A stretch of 64,000 nt of DNA, taken from assembly GCA_963930655.1 (NCBI GenBank), contig OZ005619.1:2710501-2774500 (forward strand). Direction: 5' to 3'. The translations under genes were made by a program, and so were the position numbers. The notes below the pieces were generated by a model. It did not search any database. It was given only the letters and a program-made list of their open reading frames with translations, and was not told the origin of the DNA. How positions within the stretch are numbered: the stretch's first letter is position 1; every line of letters starts with the position of its first letter. Of the stretch, positions 25,101 through 36,563 are shown piece after piece. Origin of the DNA: Myrica gale. Its lineage: Eukaryota; Streptophyta; Magnoliopsida; Fagales; Myricaceae.

Positions 25101-26752
25101 CCTCCTCCAAACCTCGACTTTCTTCTGAGTTTATTTCTGTTTCAATTCTTCCGGATAGATGAGGTTTAGGTTTGCAGATGTTTTTTTGGAACATTTTTTA
25201 ATGACTTTCCAAAATAAATCACAGGAAATCTACAGCTTGATATCAATGTACACAAGAGAGAAAACTTTTCTTTTCGGTTGTATGGAGGTAGCCCATACAA
25301 ATTAAAGTGCTTCATGATTAATCCCACTGATCGGTCGACTCAATGTCATTAGAGTCTTTTCTGCCTCATAATAATGGTATAAACTTGTCATCAGTGTGCT
25401 TGTAAATTAACCATTTTCTAAGGGAACTTGATGTACTTGCATGTCACCTTCTCAACCATTATTGTTACTCCTAAAAAGTGTACGGAGGCCATGTTTAAAG
25501 AGAGACACAATGATAGTTCTGCGAGCTTTATCTAAGACGCAAATAGAACAATGATTTATAGCAAAAAGGAAAGAAAAAGAAAGAAAAAGAGCAATGCTAG
25601 CTGCTGCATGCTTAACTAAGTCGGTCTTTGTTTAATATGCAGCAAATATGGGGGGATGATGGGAGTCGGATTCTCAAACACATGGATCTCAAGAGAATGT
25701 CCTTTGCAATCATCTTCCCCAAGTGTTCAGCCCCTCCCGAATCTAATCATAGTTTGGAGCAATTAGATCAGCCTAATTCTACATCAAACCCTTGTCAATC
25801 AAGGCCGGCTTCTCTCTTTTTGCCTCTCGCTCCTAACATGCAAAGGTACTTCTTCATGGGTCTAACAATTATAATCTTATAAGATTATATATCTATATAT
25901 GGGACCTGTTAGGTTTCATCTTAATTAATCCAAATATAGATAGATAGGGTGGAGATGTAAGGCGGTGAAAAAGGGTAGCTAGGGTCCCATTACTTTTGAA
26001 CCCGGCCGCCACCAAACAGGAGGCCATATTTCTGGTCTCGGACTTCCTCTTTCCTTAGATTCTTTTGTCACTTGAGGAGTAATGATAGCATGTTGCAGCC
26101 ATGTATCATGGACTCAGTGCATCAGAAGTTATTAATTCCTCAGACATGCCAACAGTGCATCCATCAAATTCCAGGTAAAGCTCTTGAGTTAAATCTGTTC
26201 ATTTAACTTGTTCTTACCTATGGGCCAGGAAAAAAAGAAGAAGCATGCACTGTACAAAAGTTCCCCAAAAAGAGTACATTTGTGTCATGCAATGATGTTA
26301 TGGACGTTGAATGCTGTCTTTATAAGCTACGGCCGGAGCCAGGGAAAATCACAATGAAAGATCTCTGACTAAAATAGTGATGTGGTTCTATGAGAATTCA
26401 TGCTTTTTGCAACTTGAATTTCAAATAAATTATATGACTTAATTCAAAGCACGAAGGGGCCGGGAAAAATAGAAGTGAGACGCACAAGAGATATAAGAAC
26501 GCGAGATACCGGGATCGAACTTAATGATTAAGATTTCAATGCTAGCTAGAAGTTGAACATTAAAACCACTGGTTAAGCTAGCTAGATGGTGTACCCTACG
26601 TTTAATACCATATATTACAAAGATTGTCTAAAATCGACACTAGTCAGTAACGACGGCATTAATGGATCGACGGAACAAAGAAGATTAATACCTATACGGC
26701 TGAAAATCATATGTGATAATTAAGGCCATTCCTTCGGATCCCCACGTTTCTC
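22181..26752. other. gene-poor intergenic DNA
   Basis: About 4.6 kb of AT-rich sequence with TA tracts (near 23677-23690 and 24609-24627), some simple GGGA repeats near 23817-23830, and short open frames (for example 24119-24367 and 25628-25882) without recognisable content. I see no supported gene, RNA gene or intact transposon. Confidence 0.4.
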
Positions 26753-27078
26753 TAGGGGTGGAGAAAAAATCCACCTACCTGGCTTAATTGAACGGGTCGG
26801 GTTTTGAAATATAAACCTGAAAAATTGGGTTCTAATCTTTAAAACGCCTTTTTTCCTCTCTCTTATACCTCTAATGAAATTGCGCCGTTTTGTTTCTTTT
26901 CAATAGTTTTTCTCGTAACCCGACTCAAGAAAACTACTAACCCGAACTCGATCCAAACCCGAGCCCAACGGGTTCATCTGAGAATTGGAGGTCAAGGTCG
27001 GATTGGACAACCCTCACTCTGATTGAGTAGGGTTCAAGGTAAGGAAACCGACCCCGACCCCGACTTTGCACACCCCTA
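26753..27078. mobile_element. possible non-autonomous hAT relic, 326 bp
   Basis: The segment starts taggggtgga and ends tgcacacccc-ta, so both ends read taggggtg as inverted copies. The interior is rich in the tetramers gacc/ggtc and cccgac, as seen in many plant short hAT relics. I could not find a convincing 8-bp target duplication, so the boundaries are tentative. Confidence 0.35.
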
Positions 27079-27399
27079 ATTCATCTATTCTCTGCGAGGG
27101 ACATTCATCTCAAAAGAACTTAAAACATAACATGACACGTAGGGAGTACTTATTGTTGCTGACAGAAAAATTCCTCTAGCTTCTTTCATTTCAAGATTAA
27201 TTGGCTTCCGGTATATATAATTGGGGTTTAAATTTAATAGAAATATTCAAAATTCCTATTATTATTTTTTATAGGGTCCTCATACATGACATAAAGGCCC
27301 CATAACTTGAACAATTAAGAAATTTATAGAGTATTTTTTCTCTTTGAGCAAAGTTCAGAAATCTAAAAAAACATTAGGAGGTCTAAGAGAAATATATCA

Positions 27400-28560
27400 C
27401 TGATGAGTATGTTGGCTTTTGTCCACAATCGAGATTTTGATGATTTCAATAAATAAATTAAGTTTATAAATGAAAATCTTCAAAGACAAAGTCATGTTTC
27501 ATCAAAGAGCCAAAGACTTGAAGAAATGAGATTAAGAAGATGTAAGTAGCTCAAAAGTGAAGATTCAAGACCTTAAGGTATATCTTTGTAACTCTTTGTT
27601 TCACTTTAGACAAGGATTACGAATCACACTTGCATATCTTTCAAAACGTGTATAAACTGTTTTAAGTTTTGTTTGAAAAATTAAAATGTTTTTTAAAGTT
27701 GCAAAACACCCCAAACAAACTCTCAAACCTTACATATACTTATGGGAAGTAAGTCTTTAAAATTGTGTGTTTAAAAGTGGTCAAAAATATGATTTTAAAA
27801 GAACTGGACTATGTGCTTAAGTTGAAGCGGTCGACCAGCTGGTGAAGCGGTTAACCAATCTTCGACCGCTTGGTATAGCGGTCGACTGGTTGATTTTAAA
27901 ATAGAGCCGTTAAACTTTTGACAATATGACCGTTAGGGTAACGGTAACTTGAAGCAGTCGACCGGTTCATGTAGCAGTCGACCAACTTGTTTTAACAGAC
28001 GACTTCCAACGGCTATAAACGACTAGTTTTCATATGTGACCTATAAATACACATCCATAACGTTTGAAATCAATACACAACGAACCACATATCAGTTAGA
28101 TCACTTAAGAAATATTTTAAATCTTCATATTCTATATTTCTCATATCATTCACACAAAACACACTTTCATATTCTTGTATTTGTGTGAATAAAGAGATAA
28201 AACTTTTCACTTTCATATCCACTCTATCAAAAGAGTCTTGTTCTCCAATCTTCATTTCAAGAGAGGTGTTTCCTTTAGTGAAGTTATTCACTAAAGAAGA
28301 AGCTTAGAGATGGTATATATCAAAGTTTGGTGAGATTGTGAGTGGTGAGCCCGAAAAACTACTTGGGTGGGTTTGAGTGTTGATCCCGATAAAAAGACTT
28401 GTACTGTTTTCTAGCACCTGGAAGATAGAGTGTAAGCTATTTGAATAATAATGGAAAAAACTCAAGGCTCGTGAAGGAGCTTGAGGAGTGGATGTAGGCG
28501 GCTTTGCCAAACTGCCTAAAAACCAAGTATTTGCTTCTCTTACCCTTCTATTTACTTTTA
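27400..28560 (+). mobile_element. LTR-like retroelement relic (possible solo LTR)
   Basis: The segment contains a cluster of palindromic gcggtcgac / gtcgaccgctt motifs (27830-27980), followed by a TATA-box-like cctataaatacaca (28037-28050) and a leader-like AT-rich stretch. This is the layout of a retroelement LTR (enhancer-like repeats, TATA, R/U5). No primer-binding site or internal coding region follows, and I could not fix the ends or a target duplication. It could be a solo LTR or a fragment. Confidence 0.3.
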
Positions 28561-30471
28561 GGACGTATTTATACTTGTGCTAAAGTAGTTATTTATTTGC
28601 AAACACGATTTTGGGGATTAATAGCAAAAAGTTTAGAAAACCAATCCGCCCTCTCTCTTGGGTTGCCTTAATCCTAGGACTCACATAGTAAAATGACAGT
28701 CCATTCATGATAGAAAAATATAAAAATATTGCATCTTGTCATTCCTTTTTTCTTCTTTTTTCTTAGTTCAATTGTCTTTTTATTTCTTAGGTCCTCTACA
28801 ACACAAAAAAAATTATTATTATTTTATTCTTTATGGGGCCTTACTCAAGGTGAGGCCTTAGGCTATCGCCTAAATTGTCTTACCCTTGAGCCGACTCTGT
28901 GATTACTGCAGTCCACCGAAATATTTGTTTGGAGACCCATTATTTCTTTTTTCTAATAATTCGACCAATTATTTCTTAATTCCATATATTCTTTGTGCTA
29001 TATATCTAATTATTACATGAATATTGCAGTTATTTATATATTTTCTATGTTTCTAAGCATCTAATTCTTTGCAAACTTGCTCTGACCACCCAAGTTAGCA
29101 ATTGACCCCTTTCTAGTCGGGAAAGGTTTCGGTCATAAAACTACAATTCATGAGGTTACAAACGCATTAATGAATTCATCAATAACCGAAAACTGCATTA
29201 AACAATATATTAATTACTCAAATTTTATTTTTCCTATTTTTAACCGCATCATGAATGCGTTGACTAATCATATCTGGATCATTGATGAAATTTATTAATG
29301 TGTTGACAACATCAAATTGTTAAGACTGAAACTTTAGAATCGGAACCTTCCTCTAATTTTGCATTCCACGAAAAAATTGTGTATATATATAATAAGTGTA
29401 CAAATGGGATGTATTTAATCGTATTTATCCTCTCTAATTTATGTATGACAATGAAGCCAACTTGGCAACTTCCTTAAAAGACAATCATGACCAATTTATC
29501 TAGCTGTTAAGCCATCTAATTCCTCACCCTAACAGGCCAAGTCGGCAACCTTCAAAGAAAAAAAAAGACATAGGGAGAAGGGAGAAGGGAGAGAGAGAAC
29601 ATCACTGCTACGCTGATGCACCTGGTTTACCAAAAAGTAAGCATCTTTTGTACAGGGAAATTATGACCTCATTGACCTCTATACCCCTTAAGGGTGACTT
29701 TCCATCCACAGTTTCACCTTTATAAAGGCTGCTTCCAAATTAATTAATCTCAGTCGGTACATCCCCTTCAGGAGTAAAGGGTACTTTGGTCAAACCGCGA
29801 TCTCATTCTCTCGCTATTTAGAAGATCTTTTAGAAGAGGGGAGAGAGATTCTGAAACGGTGGTGTGGTGTGGGAGTCTGACAAGAATAGGGAGGCTTACG
29901 TGTACACGTGGAGCCCTCGGCCCTGTAATTTTTTTGCATGCAAAAGCAAAATATTTACTGTGCGATGAATTATGAGACTGCTTTTGTTTCTTTGTGGGGG
30001 ATGTTTTTCTTCCTGGAGCCCATTGCTTGCTGCCTGTGGGATCAAGTTTCAAGCATCGCTATTGTGTCTCTTTCTCTCTCTTCTCTCTCTCCCCTCTGAA
30101 GAAGTTTTAATAAGGATCACCTCTACAAGAACACCTGTTGAAGATGAGGGTTGGAGAAAACAAAGAAAGAGAGAAAGCTGAATGAAAAAGCTGAAAGTTC
30201 AAAAGCTAATTAGAAAAGAAAGCTGAGGTAACCGAAAGAAAGAGCTTTTTATTTCCTTCCTCTTATGTCCTAGCTAGGCAAGGGCAAGCCTTTTAGCTGT
30301 ATCTTCTCTCTCCCTCTCTCCCCCCAGCCCCACCTCTAACCCGATCTCTCTCTCCCTTTGCTATTTCTTATTATTAACCTTTACTTAGAAAGTGAGCGGG
30401 ATTGTTCTCGTTGGTTAGGCTTATATTATACAAGCTGGTAATCAAACACAGAGAGGTGAGAATTACCATCC
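28561..30471. other. upstream region of the IDD gene
   Basis: No gene is supported between 28561 and the IDD start at 30472. The last 750 bp hold a TATA-like tataaag at 29721 and CT-rich pyrimidine tracts (30060-30095 and 30303-30356) typical of a plant 5' leader. There is also a short upstream frame (ATG at 30143, 13 codons, stop before 30184) that would be a uORF if the transcript starts upstream of it. Confidence 0.5.
29721..29727 (+). promoter_or_regulatory. candidate TATA box of the IDD gene
   Basis: tataaag lies about 750 bp upstream of the start codon, ahead of a long CT-rich leader. The distance implies a long or intron-containing 5' UTR, so the assignment is tentative. Confidence 0.3.
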
Positions 30472-32771
30472 ATGTTAGGCAATAACTCTTCCTCCTCAGT
30501 TCCTTCTTCTGAGCCATTTTCTTGCTTAGAAAACGGTAGTAACAACAAGAGGAAAAGAAGGCCGGCGGGAACTCCAGGTACAGAATATATATCCGTTTCT
30601 TAGATATGTGAATATGCACAGTTCCTTCTTCTTTTTTTAATATTTTAGTATGCTGGTTCGTCTTTGGTACTAAATTTTGATACTTTCGTGTATAATTCAT
30701 TCCATTAGATCCAGATGCAGAAGTGGTTTCTCTCTCACCCAAAACACTGCTGGAATCGGATCGATATGTCTGCGAGATCTGCAACCAGGGGTTTCAGAGA
30801 GACCAGAACCTTCAGATGCACCGGCGAAGGCACAAGGTGCCGTGGAAGTTACTAAAGAGAGAGAATCCGGTTGTGAAGAAGCGAGTTTTCGTGTGCCCGG
30901 AGCCAAGCTGCTTGCACCACGATCCGTGCCACGCTCTCGGTGATCTGGTTGGGATTAAGAAGCATTTCAGGAGGAAGCATAGCAATCACAAGCAATGGGT
31001 CTGTGAGAAATGCTCCAAAGGTTACGCGGTTCAATCGGATTACAAAGCCCATCTCAAAACCTGCGGCACTAGAGGACATTCTTGTGATTGCGGTCGAGTT
31101 TTCTCAAGGTTTTCTTCCAATCTCAACACGTAACATGTTTCTCTAATTACCTTCCCCTGGTGGTTAAAATCATCTGCATTCCTTCAGAAAACGCGCACAC
31201 ACAGGCACACAACGAAAATGTTATCCAAATTCATGTCCTTTATCGAGGTCCTTTACCAAAAAAAAAATACCATTTGATCTGTACTGGGTCTGGGTTTTCT
31301 GGGTTATATTTTTTTCTCCCTCATTTGCGGGACACAAATTTTACCAATTTCACACTTCGATCATGAACCCATGGCTCTCCTGAATTCCTTTTTGGTAATG
31401 GGGTTTTGACCCAAAAGAAATATATTATTTTAAAAAGTAAGGTTTTGACTGATGGAACCTTAATCCAGTTTTAAACAACTGTTCTTGGCAGTTGAACACA
31501 TTTCCCAAAGATCAGTTTCTGTTGGTCACACCACTGTTGGTTTCAAATCCTTTTGGCAGGCCAAAACCCCAAACAGTCGCTCGTTTCTGACTATTTAGTA
31601 TATATGTCTCTCCGCACCTTTTTTGGTTTATCTATTAAGCAACGTCGTATTTCTCAAATGGGTGAGCTGGTCCTCGTGGAGTACATCTTAAATAATTAAC
31701 ATGGTTTTGTATCATCATCAAATTTATATATAATCTTCTGCTTTCAATAGCATTCAATTCTTTGTGAATTATATATGTACGTATTTAGTTTTCCAAGGCT
31801 TTCAGAACATATCTTATGAACAGTTTCCATGCTCTACTTTGGCCGCGACGTATAGAATCGGGGAAATATGCTTCCTTTCAGTTTAACGTGGAACAACATA
31901 TTCTCTTTTTTCTGATAATAGAACAGCATATTTCAAATATCGTTCTGATCTCTCTTACAGGGTGGAGAGTTTCATCGAACACCAAGATGCTTGTAGTATG
32001 GGCCGTCTCCGGCCGGAATCACAAGCACTGCAGCCAGCCTGCTTGTCTCGGACGGCTTCGAGTCCGAGCCCATCCAGCGAGACCAATTTCAGCACAGGTC
32101 CTTGGCATGCTTTAGTAATGCGAAAACCAACACCACCGGAAACCACGTTCTTGAACCCTACTGAAGGTGGAAACTCATCCAAGAATACAAGCTACCACAA
32201 TTTGGACCTTCAGCTCTCGACTACTACGAATCCTATTGATTCCTCGGTCTCCCCTAAAGGAGAAGACAATCATTCCACCCAACTCCAGCTCTCAATCGGG
32301 TCATGTGAATTTGGAGAGAAGAATGAACCCAATATGACTCATCGAGAATCACCCAAGAAGAGCTTTACAAGTGACATACCGGTGGTAGCTGCCTTAAAGC
32401 TCAAAGAACAAGCGCGCGAGCACTTAAGGCTAGCCATGGCAGAGAAGGAGTACGCTGAAGAGGCCAGACAACAAGCAAAGCGCCAGATTGAACTAGCTGA
32501 GCAGGAGTTTGCAAATGCAAAGAGACTTAGGCAACAAGCGCAGGCTGAATTGGATAAGGCACAGGTTCTGAAAGACCGAGCAATCAAGCAAGTCAATTCC
32601 ACTATTCTTCAAATCACTTGCCATGCTTGCAAGCAGCAATTTCAACCGCGAGCAATGGCGCCTCCCGATGAGAACTCTCTGGTGTTGAGTTATATGTCAT
32701 CCGCCATAACAACAGAAGGTGAAGTAGAGAACGATAATCGAACTGATCTTGCAAAACCAACTAACCCTTAG
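30472..32771 (+). CDS. INDETERMINATE-DOMAIN C2H2 zinc-finger transcription factor (IDD14/15/16 group)
   Basis: Three exons (30472-30577, 30709-31108, 31961-32771) join in phase with GT-AG borders and encode 438 residues. After a basic nuclear-localisation stretch (NNKRKRRPAGTP, about 25-36) comes the ID domain: a first C2H2 finger (C57-H77, CEICNQGFQRDQNLQMHRRR), a second finger (CPEPSCLHHDPCHALGDLVG...), and two C2HC fingers (CEKCSKGYAVQSDYKAH, and CDCGRVFSRVESFIEHQDAC spanning the exon 2/3 junction). Residues about 315-370 form an Ala/Glu/Arg-rich coiled coil (AMAEKEYAEEARQQAKRQIE), followed by a CHAC motif at 389-392. This C-terminal coil with a CxxC motif is characteristic of the Arabidopsis IDD14/SGR5(IDD15)/IDD16 subgroup, which controls auxin-related gravitropism and organ shape. 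I cannot tell which of the three is the ortholog. Retention of intron 2 would add a few residues and a stop, removing half of the fourth finger. Confidence 0.95.
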
Positions 32772-33681
32772 AGCTCTTCTCTACTTCCAGCTATGTTAAC
32801 AATTTTTCTTTTTCTTTTTTTATCTACCAATTATATACCAAATGAGTTGTTGTGGTTATCTCTGGTTTATTAGAAGAGTGTTGAATCTTGCAATTCATGT
32901 GTTTTTATTTGTTCATTAATTTGGTAAATCCAGACTATAATGTAATGGGTTTTGTTAATTAAACTTTGTTTTCAAAGTACAATTGGGTATATCTATGATG
33001 TAGGCTTTTCACCACAACATGAATTGTATATTACCAATAATATGGGTTTTATTTGTCATTTAGTGAATATTAGTCTCAGGTCTTCATGAGCTTGACTCTC
33101 AATGCAACTATTTCATTGAATGAGCTCAGACACGCTCATTTTCCAACACCTTAAATTTTGGATGTGTTAGATTTTGTCTTTGGATATCCGGCCGGTGATC
33201 TTTGTTGGCCAAGGTGGTCAGATAATGGAAGATGACAATAGCTACTCCAAGCATTAAAGAATTGTTCAGAGAGAGAGAGAGAGAGCGCGCTCGCGACAGA
33301 GAGAGAGAGGGGAATCAGATGGTCCTCTTCTGCTGCGGTTCTGGATTCTTATAAATGTGAATAAAAAGCGCCATGTTTTTCAGTGCCACTGCTGTAAGGG
33401 GGGTTAAAGAGACCCAGTCGTCCCTCTCAAACGTCTGCAAGCATATAGACACAAACAAACACTATTGATGATTTCCTTCACACCTCTCGCTCTCACCTAA
33501 GAATCAGCGCCATATCAGTGCGTGCAGAGGAAGCACAGCATCTTTTCCAAATATGCAGAGACCATTCAAAGCTTTTGGAGTCGAGGGGAAATAACTTTGT
33601 AAAACTGAGTATAGTTGCTGTTATCTTTCGCGGTTAGAACCGTAACAAAAAGGCCAAGGAGGAACCAAAGTTTGCGCTGTC
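32772..33681. other. 3' flank of the IDD gene up to the retrotransposon
   Basis: AT-rich 3' UTR/terminator sequence to about 33.1 kb, then a GA-rich tract (33268-33311: about 17 bp of (GA)n, a gcgcgctcgcg palindrome and a second GA run) and unassigned sequence. No gene is seen. The retrotransposon at 33687 inserted about 0.9 kb downstream of the IDD stop codon. Confidence 0.5.
33268..33311. repeat. GA-rich tract around a CG palindrome
   Basis: Two (GA)n runs flank gcgcgctcgcg. This kind of tract is a potential GAGA-element binding site for BPC proteins, one of which is encoded at 46.2-47.0 kb; that functional link is inference only. Confidence 0.7.
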
Positions 33682-33686
33682 ATCTC

Positions 33687-35457
33687 TGAAAGTGTTTGTA
33701 ATGTTGGCATAATTTTCCATGGTCAAAACAATCATTTGTTAAATGTAATTTTTCATTTGTAGATGTGTAAATGCAACTTGATTAAGTCTGGAATGAAGTG
33801 GAGCTAAGGAGAAAGTTTCTGGAAGGTGCTGGGTGCATCTAGAATGGTTGGAAGTTGGTTACGGAGCTGTTAGACAGATTTTCAGTCGGCTGGGTTAGCC
33901 TTGGGTCAGCTTAGCGAGAAAATTGCAGATAACGTAATAACCTTCTAGAATTGTGTCCAGTCATCATAACTTTTTCGTTTTGACTTATTTACCCTCACTA
34001 AAGTCATATACCACTTTCCCAAATGCTTTGGACGTACTCACTCATCGTCTATTCTCTTGAAACTTCAAGAAATCTCTCTGTACTCAATTTTCCCCATTTC
34101 TCTCGTGTGCAAAAATCTGTTCTAACCAGATCTGATTGTGAGAGTTAGTAAATCTTCCCTCTGGTGGAAGATCAGTGAGCCTTGTCGTCGACTGAAGGCT
34201 GGAAGTTCTTAGTTCGTTGCTATTGAAGATTCACATCACCAAGAGTTGAGCTTCTTGAGTGGGTTCTCAAGAAAAGTTGTAGCTGAAAGTTCAGAGGAAC
34301 CTCAAGCCCACGAGTTCGTGGGATCTGCTGTAGAACGAGCACCAGAGTTGCTGGTCTTCGAGTGGGTGCTGGGCACCAACCCAATTCGGAGGATTGGGTG
34401 ATTTTACATAGGAAAAGGGGTCTTGAGGCCAAAAGGTTTTTGGTTAGATCACCATTGTAAAATCCCGACGTTCTAGTGGAAAAACTTGGTGGAAACACCC
34501 GGAGTGTTTTTTAATTTCTCAGAAGACGTTCTTCTGGAGAAATTTTTCACTTCGTCAACAAAAAATTCCGGTGTTGTCTTTATTGTTGTTTTCTCTTGAT
34601 CTTGATCTTGTTTTATCTAACCAATCTTGTGTTTACCGTTTTGCAGATCTTACTAGCTGAAAACGTGTTATGTTAAAGGGCTAAATAGTTGCTGCATTGG
34701 TTCTGTTATTTGGTTTGATATTAATTGATTTTGGTTGTGTTATTGAACTTGCTGATTGCTGGTTTTTGAACGTGGTCTTGCTGATTAAGTTGTCTGGATT
34801 TCTGATTTTAGAATTGCAATAGAATTGCAATATATCTTCTTGTTTTGATATCTGAGTTGTTGTGATCTTTACAATATTTCTTGTTTATATTGTTGCTATA
34901 AATCACTCTGTTTCTTGATTCAACAACGACTGTAAATCATAGTTAGTTTGCTGAAATTATTCTAGTGATATGATTCTTGGTTTCTGATCTGCGGTAAACT
35001 TCATAAAGCTTTGAAGAAAGTTAGTTCAAAATTCTGCAGATTTCTTGATTATACAGCTGCTGTAAATCATTCTACTTGTTGGGTGTTCAGTTCACAAAAA
35101 TTCATACATTGTCTTGATTGTGTACTTGCTACAAGTATATCATAGTCTTTGGTTTATTGTTGCTGAAACACTTGATAGTTTTGATTTCAATCATTGCTGG
35201 AAAATCTGCTGTGTTCTTGTATTAGTGTTGCTGTAAAATTCATATAGCTGAGATTGTATACTTGTTGTCCAGATCTCTTGTTGTTTAGTCTAGGTGCTGT
35301 AAAATCTACCAAGGTTGTGTATTTTACAGATTGTCAAGTGTTGATTGATTGTTATTTACCTGTGCTATCTTTCTGTGATAAAAAGAAAGTGTAGATTATT
35401 TTTAAATACCTATTCACCCCCCCTCTAGGTATATTCTAGGGTCTAAACGTAGTTTCA
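33687..35457 (+). repeat. 5' LTR (1,771 bp)
   Basis: TG...CA ends; aligned to 39061-40831 at a constant offset of 5,374 bp with no gaps. A 93-codon minus-strand open frame (34220-34498) recurs identically in the other LTR (39594-39872), as expected of a repeat and not of a gene. Confidence 0.95.
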
Positions 35458-35459
35458 AT

Positions 35460-35471
35460 TGGTATCAGAGC
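35460..35471 (+). other. primer-binding site (initiator tRNA-Met)
   Basis: tggtatcagagc, complementary to the 3' end of plant initiator tRNA-Met, starts two bases after the 5' LTR. This is the standard minus-strand priming site of Copia elements. Confidence 0.95.
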
Positions 35472-35504
35472 CTCATATTCGATCCTTGACCCTTAGTTGT
35501 TGTT

Positions 35505-36563
35505 ATGGAAAACAATCAATTGTTCTTTGTTTCTCCCTATTCTAATGGGAGTAATTATGCCTATTGGAAACCATATGAAAGAGGTGAAAAAGGTAAATTT
35601 AGAGAGTTCAAAAAGAAGAAAAACTCTCAAGAATTTCAATGCCATGGCTGCAAAGGATATGGACATTTTAAAGCGGAGTGCCCGACCTTTCTTAAATTGA
35701 AGGGTAAAGCTATGAATGCTACATTGTCTGATACATATTCTGATTCATCCTCTAGTCATGATAAATCAAACTACATTGCTTTTACTTCGTCGATAAATAA
35801 CATTGGTAATGTTAGTTCAAGTGATGATGAATTAGATGATGATTTAGACATGAATGAACCTCTTCAAACTGCCTATAATTGTTTGTTCGAAGAAAGCCTT
35901 AAGGTGAAAAGAGAGAATCTTACCTATTCTAAAAGGCTTAAGAACTTGGAAATTGAAAATGAAGAGTTGTTGGCAAAGAATAGTGAACAATCTGTTTTAA
36001 TTGACAATCTGAAAAACAGTAATATTTCTTTAGATCTTAAGGTGAAGAACTTGGAAATAGAACTAGAGAAGTCGAATTCACAACTTCAATATTTTTCTAG
36101 TAGTACTAAGAAACTTGACAAGATGTTAAGTATAGGAACTACCTCTAGTGATAAACATGGATTAGGTTTTAAGAAATCTGATTCTAATTCTTTTATTACT
36201 AACAAGCTTGTGTTTGTGCCAGCTACTAGTAAAAAGAAATTTTCAGAGGTCAACAATCAACTGGATGTAAGTTTACCCACTGCTGCTCATGGTAAGAATA
36301 TTTCACAAACCTCTTATGTAAATTCAAGATCTGTCCCCACTTGTTTCTATTGTGGAAAAAGAGGTCATGTAAGATCAAAATGTTTTAAATTGAATTCTAG
36401 CAATTGTAAGTTTTCAAATTCACTTTCAATTTCAGCTTTTGATAAGTTAGTTTCTCAAGTCTCTACTTTGTCTAAACAAGTTGATCTTATATGTAAGAAA
36501 ATTGAGTTGAGCAATTTAAATTTTACGAAAAAAATTTGGGTAAGAAAAAAGGATGACACTTGA
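35505..36563 (+). CDS. truncated Copia gag protein with two zinc knuckles
   Basis: A 352-residue frame that starts like Copia gag (MENNQLFFVSPYSNGSNYAY, WK) but passes at about residue 22 directly into a basic stretch and the first CCHC knuckle (C46, C49, H54, C59). A second knuckle (CFYCGKRGHVRSKC, 280-293) lies near the C-terminus. Between them is an Asp/Ser-rich and then coiled-coil-prone region (about 75-220). The roughly 200 residues of the usual capsid-like (UBN2) domain expected between the WK motif and the first knuckle are missing, so this gag probably cannot form a normal capsid alone but could still bind RNA. The frame ends KKIWVRKKDDT-stop, where autonomous relatives continue into protease and integrase. 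Confidence 0.9.
   Translation: MENNQLFFVSPYSNGSNYAYWKPYERGEKGKFREFKKKKNSQEFQCHGCKGYGHFKAECPTFLKLKGKAMNATLSDTYSDSSSSHDKSNYIAFTSSINNIGNVSSSDDELDDDLDMNEPLQTAYNCLFEESLKVKRENLTYSKRLKNLEIENEELLAKNSEQSVLIDNLKNSNISLDLKVKNLEIELEKSNSQLQYFSSSTKKLDKMLSIGTTSSDKHGLGFKKSDSNSFITNKLVFVPATSKKKFSEVNNQLDVSLPTAAHGKNISQTSYVNSRSVPTCFYCGKRGHVRSKCFKLNSSNCKFSNSLSISAFDKLVSQVSTLSKQVDLICKKIELSNLNFTKKIWVRKKDDT

Noticed and set aside
30374..30943. Overlapping frames on both strands around the IDD exon 1-2 region
   Set aside because: Shadows of the zinc-finger exons.
34220..34498. 93-codon minus-strand frame found identically at 39594-39872
   Set aside because: It lies in the LTRs and is duplicated with them; no motif and no coding signature.
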